Below are positions 1 through 5,068 of a stretch of DNA of 5,711 nucleotides, piece after piece. Made by a program: the position numbers and the translations under genes. The DNA lies in NCBI GenBank assembly GCA_955652625.1, contig CATPBM010000333.1:1-5711 (forward strand), written 5' to 3'. The notes under the pieces were generated by a model, which saw only the letters and a program-made list of their open reading frames with translations, had not been told where the DNA came from and searched no databases. Source of the stretch: an uncultured Steroidobacteraceae bacterium (GTDB taxonomy: Bacteria; Pseudomonadota; Gammaproteobacteria; Steroidobacterales; Steroidobacteraceae). Positions within the stretch are counted from its first letter, which is position 1, and the number at the start of each line of letters is the position of its first letter.

Positions 1-303
1 ATCCGCACCGCCCTCAAGCCCTGCGACTTTGTCACCTTCCTCGGAACGAGCGGTGAGTAGAATGATCGGCAGCTCGCGCGTCTCACGGTCGCGCTTTAGC
101 GCACGCGTGAGCTCGAGCCCGCTCATGTCCGGAAGCATCCAATCCACGAGCACCAGGTCCGGGCGCGCGTCCGCGAGTGCTGCTCGTGCGGCGCGGCAAT
201 CCTCCGCCTCCCGCACGTCGAATCCGGCGCGCTTCAGGCCGAAAGCGATCATCTCGCGGATCGGCCGCTCATCCTCGACAATCAAGACCTGTTTCGCGGG
301 CAT
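1..303 (-). CDS. phoB: PhoB, phosphate regulon response regulator (N-terminal receiver domain, cut by left edge)
   Basis: This is the receiver half of an OmpR/PhoB-family response regulator. In the known system the histidine kinase PhoR phosphorylates PhoB under phosphate limitation, and PhoB then activates genes carrying Pho boxes. From the ATG at 303 the protein begins MPAKQVLIVEDERPIREM, close to E. coli PhoB. The acidic pocket is E10/D11, the phospho-acceptor is D54 in VDWMLP (same number as in E. coli PhoB), and the conserved Thr is T84 in LLTAR. The frame stays open to base 1, so the missing part should hold the receiver Lys and the winged-helix DNA-binding domain (PhoB is about 229 residues). 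Start choice: an in-frame ATG at 360 adds 19 residues (low-complexity, Pro-rich) and has an AAGG seven bases upstream. The ATG at 303 fits the family N-terminus and lies downstream of a candidate Pho promoter, but has no clear ribosome binding site. The gene follows tsaB closely. PhoB rather than another OmpR-type regulator is inferred from the DWMLP and TARSEE regions. Confidence 0.86.
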   Translation of the reverse strand, partial: MPAKQVLIVEDERPIREMIAFGLKRAGFDVREAEDCRAARAALADARPDLVLVDWMLPDMSGLELTRALKRDRETRELPIILLTARSEEGDKVAGLEGGAD

Positions 304-331
304 TGGTGCTGCCGATTTAAAGGGCGGGGGT

Positions 332-365
332 ATTACAGAGGCACTGTGTTGAAGATTCATGACAC
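332..365 (-). promoter_or_regulatory. Candidate PhoB-activated promoter (Pho box plus -10) for phoB
   Basis: Read on the minus strand, bases 365 to 348 are GTGTCATGAATCTTCAAC. This matches the E. coli Pho box consensus CTGTCATAWAWCTGTCAY at 13 of 18 positions: the first half-site is strong (TGTCAT) and the second is weak. Exactly 10 bases further is TGTAAT (337 to 332), a 5/6 match to the sigma-70 -10. From memory, the known E. coli phoA and pstS promoters use the same 10-base spacing between Pho box and -10. There is no separate -35, as expected for an activator-dependent Pho promoter. Transcription would start near 325, upstream of the ATG at 303 but downstream of the ATG at 360. The geometry is seen directly; function is inferred. 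Confidence 0.45.
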
Positions 366-369
366 TGCC

Positions 370-1119
370 TTAATGGGGTGTCACTTTGATGACCGGAGCC
401 TGGGTCGAGTGAGCGACCTCGTCACGTAAATACACCGGAAGTGCCTGATCAGCGGACAGAATTCGCCCGGCAGCCACCTCGGGCAACGCCAGGCGCGCAA
501 TTTCCGCGGCACGCGGCAGCAGCCTCTCATCGAAGCCCTCCACTCGGGCGGCGAAGGCCTCGCGCAACTGCGGGTACGCGCGGAATCCGGAGCCTGCTCC
601 CCGCACCCCACCGGGCCCCGACCGGCCTTCCGCGGCCCTCGCCTCCCCCGACCATGCCGCTGGCAGTGTCACGGTGCCGGGCCTGCCGACCCGTTCGGCC
701 CCAACGGGCGCGGCCAGCCCCTCCGGCCCGCGCTCAAAGCACCCCCAATACACCTCGTGCATGCGCGCGTCGCTGCAGACCAGAACCCGGGCGGCACCGG
801 TTTCGGTGTCGAAGACTCGCTGTGCCACGGCCTGCAGGTCCGAGACGGGCACCACCGGCAAGCCCGCGCCAAAGGCGAGCCCCTGGGTGACGCTCGCGGC
901 CAGGCGCACACCCGTGAAGGCCCCCGGACCGCGACCGAAAGCGATGGCCGTCAGCCCCGACAGTGCAAGACCTGCCTCAGCCAGCACTTCATCCGTCATC
1001 GGCAGGATGTGCTCGGCGTTGCCGCGCTCGAGGAGCGCTTCGCGCGCAACCAACCGCCCGTCAATGAGAAGCGCGACCGAGCAGTTCTCGGTCGCGGTAT
1101 CGAGCGCGAGAATTCTCAC
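370..1119 (-). CDS. tsaB: TsaB, tRNA threonylcarbamoyladenosine (t6A) synthesis protein
   Basis: TsaB (formerly YeaZ) is the non-catalytic ASKHA-fold partner of TsaD. With TsaE it forms the complex that transfers the threonylcarbamoyl group from TC-AMP to A37 of ANN-decoding tRNAs in the cytoplasm. The 249-residue product shows the family's opening MRILALDTATENCSVALL, the signature GPGAFTGVRL (64-73), DARMHEVY (117-124) and the usual C-terminal ending ALPVYLRDEVA. It is slightly longer than E. coli TsaB (about 231 residues), mainly through a Gly/Arg/Ala-rich stretch at about 157-174, just before the GAGSGFRAYP block. The start is a GTG at 1119 that overlaps the helicase stop as GTGA. The frame is open up to 1272, but the extra residues there lie inside the helicase gene and have no TsaB homology. 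No good Shine-Dalgarno is seen, so translation probably depends on coupling to the upstream gene. The TAA stop lies 9 bases before the alternative phoB ATG at 360. The helicase-tsaB order matches E. coli yoaA-tsaB. Confidence 0.93.
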   Translation of the reverse strand: MRILALDTATENCSVALLIDGRLVAREALLERGNAEHILPMTDEVLAEAGLALSGLTAIAFGRGPGAFTGVRLAASVTQGLAFGAGLPVVPVSDLQAVAQRVFDTETGAARVLVCSDARMHEVYWGCFERGPEGLAAPVGAERVGRPGTVTLPAAWSGEARAAEGRSGPGGVRGAGSGFRAYPQLREAFAARVEGFDERLLPRAAEIARLALPEVAAGRILSADQALPVYLRDEVAHSTQAPVIKVTPH

Positions 1120-3101
1120 GGTGCGACTGCGGTGCGTGCGCCGGCCGCCGCGCGCGGCGCGTGGCGGCGCAGGAACCGCAGGGCCTCTTCGCGCTCCTGG
1201 GTGACGCTCATGGCCGGGAGGGCCGCGAGAAACACCCGCCCGTAGGCGCGGCCCACCATGCGCGGATCGCAAATGACGACCACCCCGTAGTCATCCTCGC
1301 TGCGGATCAGGCGCCCGGCACCCTGCTTGAGCGCGAGCGCCGCCTCCGGCAGCTGGTAATCGCGGAAAGCGTTGCCGCCGCTTGCGGTGAGATGCTCGAT
1401 GCGCGCGCGCACCAGCGGATCCTCCGGAGATGCGAACGGAAGCTTCTCGATCACCACCAGGCGCAACGCCTCTCCTTTCACATCCACGCCTTCCCAGAAA
1501 CTCGCCGTGCCGAGCAACACGCCGTTGCCGTCGGCGCGGAACTCCTGCAGCAGCCGCTCGCGCGGCGCCTCACCCTGCACGAACAGCCGGTACGGTGCCG
1601 CCTGCGTCCAGCGCGCGCGCAGCAGCGCCGCACCCTGCGACAATGCGCGATGACTGGTAAACAACACGAAAGCTCCGCCGCCTGCTGCCTCGATGAGCGG
1701 CATCGCGGTATCGATCACCGCGGCCACGTAGCCCGCGCAGGCCGGCTCGGGCAGTCCTGCTGGCAGGTACAGCAGGCTCTGGCGCTCGTGATCGAAGGGG
1801 CTGTCGATCTTGAGTGTCGGCGCCTGCGCAAGTCCGAGCCTGCCGGTGAAGTGCCCGAACTCTTCCCCGACAGAGAGCGTCGCGGAGGTAAAGATCCAGG
1901 CGCCGCGACGCGCCTGCACGAGTGAGCGAAAACGAACGGAAATGTCGAATGGCATGAGGCTCAAAGTGACACCGCGCGCGGTGACCTCGAGCGTTCTGGC
2001 TCCTTCCAGCTCATCGACCGCGGCAATGCGGGCCAGATTCGCTGCCAACTCCGCGGCACGCTCGGCGTGCGGCGCGAGCGCGCCTTGCTCATCCGCGGCC
2101 CCGATCACCGCGGCCAGCGCTTCCAGCGCCTGCAGGAGCGCGTGTACCGGCGCACCGAGGCCCGCGCTATCCGCTGTCCACGCCAGCCGCCCGGCCGCGC
2201 CCGGCAGCGCTGCGCGCAGACCCTGCAGGGCATCCTCTGCGGCGCGCACCTGTTGCAGAACGTCCTGCGCGCTGCGCACCGCTTGCGCGGTCAACTCCAG
2301 ACGCACGTCCTTCATCAGCGTCTCGACCTGACGGCTGCTGACGTTGGCGCCGAAGAACTGGGTCGCGAGATCCGGAATCTGGTGTGCCTCATCGAGAATG
2401 ACGGCGTCGGCGCTTCCGAGCAGGTCGCCGAACCCATCCTCCTTGAGCGCGAGATCCGCCAGCAGCAGGTGGTGATTGACGATGACGATGTCCGCCTCGA
2501 GCGCCTCGCGGCGCGCGAGCGCAACGTGGCAGCGGGAAATCTCAGGGCAACGCACGCCAAGGCAACTCTCACGCGTGGAGGTGACCTGACCCCACACCGG
2601 ATGAGTGTCCGCCAGACCGCGCACCTCCGCGAGATCACCGCGCTGCGTGGTGCGCGCCCAGCGCTGGATGCGCGCCAGCATGCTGTGCGAGGCGTTCGCG
2701 CGCGGCACGGCGCCCGTCATCAGTGCGAGCTGCTCGGCCGCCTCCTCGGAGCGCTCGAGGCGATAGCGGCACAGATAATTGCCACGGCCCTTGAGCAGCG
2801 CCACGCGCGCCGGCCGGCCCAGGGCGGCCGCCACCAGCGGCAGATCCTTCGAGAACAGCTGATCCTGCAGCGTGCGCGTACCGGTGGAGATCAGCACGCG
2901 CGCGCCCGAGAGTAACGCCGGCACGAGGTAGGCGAAGGTCTTGCCGGTGCCCGTGCCCGCCTCCACGACGAGGGACTCGCGCGCCGCGAGCGCGGAGGCG
3001 ACGCGCTCGGCCATGCGCAGCTGCTCGCGCCGCACCTTGAAATCCGGCAGCGCCCTCTCGAGCGGCCCGCCGCGACCGAATATGTCCTCAAGATCCAACA
3101 T
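1116..3101 (-). CDS. yoaA: YoaA/DinG-family ATP-dependent DNA helicase (XPD-like, iron-sulfur)
   Basis: This is a superfamily 2 XPD/Rad3-type 5'-3' DNA helicase of 661 residues, typical for YoaA (about 636). In E. coli, YoaA pairs with the polymerase III chi subunit (HolC) in repair of stalled forks; that partnership is family knowledge, not visible here. Motifs in order: Walker A EAGTGTGKT (47-55); ISTGTRTLQDQL (71-82), as in YoaA; four Fe-S cluster cysteines at C111 (GRGNYLC), C180, C185 and C191; the VNHHLLLADL block (208-217); Walker B DEAH (237-240); SAT (406-408); motif V region GTASFWEGVD (531-540); motif VI QGAGRLIRS (593-601). All key residues are present, so the gene looks intact. 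The ATG at 3101 is the only reasonable start: the frame upstream has no ATG, GTG or TTG before an in-frame TAG about 60 bases back. No clear ribosome binding site is visible. It starts a leftward cluster with tsaB and is divergent from pckG. YoaA is preferred over DinG because of the short N-terminus, the motif wording and the tsaB neighbour. Confidence 0.93.
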   Translation of the reverse strand: MLDLEDIFGRGGPLERALPDFKVRREQLRMAERVASALAARESLVVEAGTGTGKTFAYLVPALLSGARVLISTGTRTLQDQLFSKDLPLVAAALGRPARVALLKGRGNYLCRYRLERSEEAAEQLALMTGAVPRANASHSMLARIQRWARTTQRGDLAEVRGLADTHPVWGQVTSTRESCLGVRCPEISRCHVALARREALEADIVIVNHHLLLADLALKEDGFGDLLGSADAVILDEAHQIPDLATQFFGANVSSRQVETLMKDVRLELTAQAVRSAQDVLQQVRAAEDALQGLRAALPGAAGRLAWTADSAGLGAPVHALLQALEALAAVIGAADEQGALAPHAERAAELAANLARIAAVDELEGARTLEVTARGVTLSLMPFDISVRFRSLVQARRGAWIFTSATLSVGEEFGHFTGRLGLAQAPTLKIDSPFDHERQSLLYLPAGLPEPACAGYVAAVIDTAMPLIEAAGGGAFVLFTSHRALSQGAALLRARWTQAAPYRLFVQGEAPRERLLQEFRADGNGVLLGTASFWEGVDVKGEALRLVVIEKLPFASPEDPLVRARIEHLTASGGNAFRDYQLPEAALALKQGAGRLIRSEDDYGVVVICDPRMVGRAYGRVFLAALPAMSVTQEREEALRFLRRHAPRAAAGARTAVAP

Positions 3102-3160
3102 CTGGGGGAGCCCCGGGACCAGCGGATGATCCTGGCGCGTGTGAGCACGCCGTGTCGAGA

Positions 3161-3187
3161 GCTATATCTTCCTGAATTTGCTGCAAA
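3161..3187 (-). promoter_or_regulatory. Weak candidate promoter region for the helicase-tsaB cluster
   Basis: On the minus strand, TATAGC (3166 to 3161) matches the -10 consensus at 4 of 6 and sits about 60 bases before the helicase ATG. No proper -35 is found at 16-18 bases: the nearest TTGCAG (3186 to 3181) is only 14 bases away. The same stretch contains the 11-base palindrome TTTGCTGCAAA (3177-3187), which would overlap the -35 zone and could be an operator. I saw no LexA-type box (CTGT-N8-ACAG) here, although family members are SOS-regulated in E. coli. Confidence 0.2.
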
Positions 3188-3205
3188 CTGGCGCGCGGCG
3201 CGGCA

Positions 3206-3236
3206 TTGACAGAGAAGGGTGACGCGTTGCTACTCT
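3206..3236 (+). promoter_or_regulatory. Candidate sigma-70 promoter for pckG
   Basis: A perfect -35 TTGACA (3206-3211) is followed after 19 bases by TACTCT (3231-3236), a poor -10 (3/6) helped by an extended -10 TG at 3228-3229. The spacing is longer than ideal. The small palindrome TGCTA-ctc-TAGCA (3228-3240) overlaps the -10 and could be an operator. Transcription from here would give a leader of roughly 35-40 bases before the pckG ATG. An alternative -10 is TATACT at 3262-3267, which has no matching -35. Confidence 0.35.
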
Positions 3237-3240
3237 AGCA
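3228..3240. repeat. 13-base palindrome TGCTA-ctc-TAGCA in the dinG/pckG intergenic region
   Basis: Two perfect 5-base inverted arms are separated by three bases. The palindrome overlaps the candidate -10 of the pckG promoter, a common place for a repressor site. It is short enough to occur by chance, and no regulator can be named from it. Confidence 0.3.
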
Positions 3241-3280
3241 GGGCCCAGGAGCAGCCCGGGATATACTTGGCCCCTTTCCG

Positions 3281-5053
3281 ATGGCTACCGCCGCGCACAT
3301 GCTGACCCCGCTTCCGCGCTTGAGCCGCACCGTGGCCGAGTGGGTGGAATCGGTGCGCGAGCTGACGCAGCCGCGCGCCATCCAGTGGTGCGAGGGCACC
3401 GAAGCGGAAGCGCGCGAGCTGACCGCGCAGCTGCTGAAGAACGGCGAGCTCAAGGCGCTGAACGAGCAGCACTTCCCCGGCTGTCACCTGGCCCGTTCCG
3501 CGCCGAACGACGTGGCACGCGTCGAGCATCTCACCTACATCTGCACACGTTCGCCCGAAGATGCAGGTCCGAACAACAACTGGATGGACCCGCAGCAGGC
3601 ACACGCAAAACTGCGCGAGCTGTTTCGCGGCTGCATGCGCGAGCGCACGCTGTACGTGATCCCGTATTGCATGGGGCCGATCGATTCGCCGCTGTCGCGC
3701 TGCGGAGTGGAAATCACCGACAGCCCCTACGTCGTGCTGAACATGCTCATCATGACCCGGGCGGGGCGCGCGGCCCTCGAGCGTATTGCCCAGAACGGTA
3801 GTTTCGTGCGCGGCCTGCACTCGACCGGCGAGCTCGACCCGGAGCGACGCTTCATCATGCACTTCCCCGAGGAGCTCTCGATCGAGAGCTTCGGCTCCGG
3901 TTACGGCGGCAATGCGCTGCTCGGCAAGAAGTGTCACGCGCTGCGCATCGCCAGCTGGCAGGCGCGCACCGAGGGGTGGCTCGCCGAGCACATGCTGATC
4001 GTGGGGCTGCAGAACCCCAGCGGCGAGACTCATTACGTCGCCTGCGCATTCCCATCCGGCTGCGGCAAGACCAACCTCGCAATGCTGATCCCGCCCGGAT
4101 CGCTGCCGGGCTGGCGCGTGTTCACGGTGGGCGACGACATCGCCTGGCTGCATCCTGGTGCGGATGGACGGCTGTGGGCCATCAATCCCGAGGCGGGCCT
4201 GTTCGGTGTGGTGCCTGGCACCAACCCGGACACCAACCGCAACGCTTACGAGATGATCCGGCGTGACACATTGTTTACCAACGTCGCGCTCACCGCCGAC
4301 AACCAGCCCTGGTGGGAGGGCCTCACTACGGGCAAGCCGGTCCTCGACTGGCAGGGACGCCGGTACGATCCGGCGCGCGGCCCGGCGGCGCATCCCAACT
4401 CGCGTTTCACGGTGTCCGCAAGGCGCAATCCCGCCTGGTCACCCCACAGCGAAGACGCGTGCGGCGTGCCCATCTCGGCACTGGTGTTCGGCGGCCGGCG
4501 CCGCGAGGTTGCGCCGCTCGTTTACGAGGCGCGCGACTGGCAACACGGCGTGCTGGTCGGCGCTTCGGTTGCTTCCGAGACGACCGCCGCGGCAGTTGGC
4601 CAGGTCGGCGTCACGCGCCGCGATCCGATGGCGATGAAACCGTTCTGCGGTTACAACTTCGGCGACTACTGGCAGCACTGGCTCAGCGTCGGGGCGAGGC
4701 TTGCGAGACCGCCGCGCATCTACCAGGTCAACTGGTTCCGGCGCGACGCGCAGGGCAAATTCCTGTGGCCCGGCTACGGGGAGAATCTGCGCGTGCTGGC
4801 GTGGATGCTGGGTCGCTGTGCGGGCAAGGCGGGCGCTGTCGAGTCGGCCATCGGTTGGCTGCCGGGACCTCAGGATCTCGACCTCAGGGGCCTCAACGTG
4901 GGACCTGAGGCGCTGGCCGCCCTGCTCACCGTGGATCCGGGGCTGTGGCGCAAGGAACTTGCCGAGATCCGCGAGTATCTGAGCAGTTACGGCAACCGCC
5001 TGCCGGCTGCGCTCCTCACGGAGCTCAAGAACACCGAACAGCGGCTCGCTTGA
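3281..5053 (+). CDS. pckG: GTP-dependent phosphoenolpyruvate carboxykinase
   Basis: This cytosolic enzyme converts oxaloacetate and GTP to phosphoenolpyruvate, GDP and CO2, the entry step to gluconeogenesis. The 590-residue length is normal for the GTP family (about 590-620) and differs from the ATP-type PckA (about 530). Visible sites: substrate-binding R80 region (ARVEH); GSGYGGNALLGKKC (205-218) with the substrate-loop Tyr208 and metal-ligand Lys217; metal-ligand His237; the kinase-1a P-loop AFPSGCGKTN (256-265) with the family's reactive Cys261 and Lys263; GDD (284-286) with metal-binding Asp286; R375 in NSRF; R406 in FGGRRR; the omega-loop lid SETTAAAVGQVG (432-443); and the guanine-pocket aromatics Phe486, Phe494 and Tyr499. 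Catalytic residues were assigned by aligning from memory with vertebrate PEPCK. The P-loop has Gly260 where most family members have Ala. The ATG at 3281 is the first start after an in-frame TAG at 3236-3238. There is no Shine-Dalgarno close upstream (AGGAG lies about 30 bases away). It appears monocistronic, between a divergent and a convergent gene. Confidence 0.96.
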   Translation: MATAAHMLTPLPRLSRTVAEWVESVRELTQPRAIQWCEGTEAEARELTAQLLKNGELKALNEQHFPGCHLARSAPNDVARVEHLTYICTRSPEDAGPNNNWMDPQQAHAKLRELFRGCMRERTLYVIPYCMGPIDSPLSRCGVEITDSPYVVLNMLIMTRAGRAALERIAQNGSFVRGLHSTGELDPERRFIMHFPEELSIESFGSGYGGNALLGKKCHALRIASWQARTEGWLAEHMLIVGLQNPSGETHYVACAFPSGCGKTNLAMLIPPGSLPGWRVFTVGDDIAWLHPGADGRLWAINPEAGLFGVVPGTNPDTNRNAYEMIRRDTLFTNVALTADNQPWWEGLTTGKPVLDWQGRRYDPARGPAAHPNSRFTVSARRNPAWSPHSEDACGVPISALVFGGRRREVAPLVYEARDWQHGVLVGASVASETTAAAVGQVGVTRRDPMAMKPFCGYNFGDYWQHWLSVGARLARPPRIYQVNWFRRDAQGKFLWPGYGENLRVLAWMLGRCAGKAGAVESAIGWLPGPQDLDLRGLNVGPEALAALLTVDPGLWRKELAEIREYLSSYGNRLPAALLTELKNTEQRLA

Positions 5054-5058
5054 GCCGC
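5041..5058. terminator. GC-rich hairpin across the pckG stop codon, possible bidirectional terminator
   Basis: GCGGCTC (5041-5047) and GAGCCGC (5052-5058) form a perfect 7-base-pair stem with a 4-base GCTT loop, and the pckG TGA (5051-5053) lies at the loop/stem edge. It sits at the convergent junction of pckG and the cyclase-FHA gene, where a shared terminator would be expected. No U-tract follows on either strand (the minus strand reads TGTTCGGTGTTCTT, only mildly U-rich), so it is not a canonical intrinsic terminator. Confidence 0.3.
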
Positions 5059-5068
5059 GCGCCGCGCA

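Noticed and set aside
360..383. TGACAC / GTGTCA inverted repeat as a terminator between tsaB and phoB
   Set aside because: The 6-base arms are separated by 12 bases, the stem is not GC-rich and no U-tract follows; the left arm is better explained as part of the Pho-box-like element.
1120..1272. Extended tsaB start at 1272
   Set aside because: The extra 51 residues fall inside the helicase coding region in another frame and have no TsaB similarity; the canonical MRILALDTAT begins at the GTG at 1119.
1161..1925. 254-codon plus-strand open frame opposite the helicase C-terminal half
   Set aside because: Shadow frame with no motif or ribosome binding site; the opposite strand encodes conserved helicase motifs V and VI.
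2067..2915. 282-codon plus-strand open frame opposite the helicase
   Set aside because: The composition (Arg, Gln, His, Ala) is that of a frame shadow and no domain is visible; the helicase on the other strand has every expected motif.
3102..3280. LexA-type SOS box for the helicase gene
   Set aside because: No CTGT-N8-ACAG or GAAC-N4-GTTC pattern is present in the spacer; the TGCTAGAGTAGCA palindrome does not match the Xanthomonas-type TTAG-N6-TACTA either.
3230..4393. Long open frame of 387 codons antisense to pckG
   Set aside because: It lies wholly opposite a well-supported gene, is Arg/His/Ala-rich without any recognisable motif, and is typical of GC-rich shadow frames.
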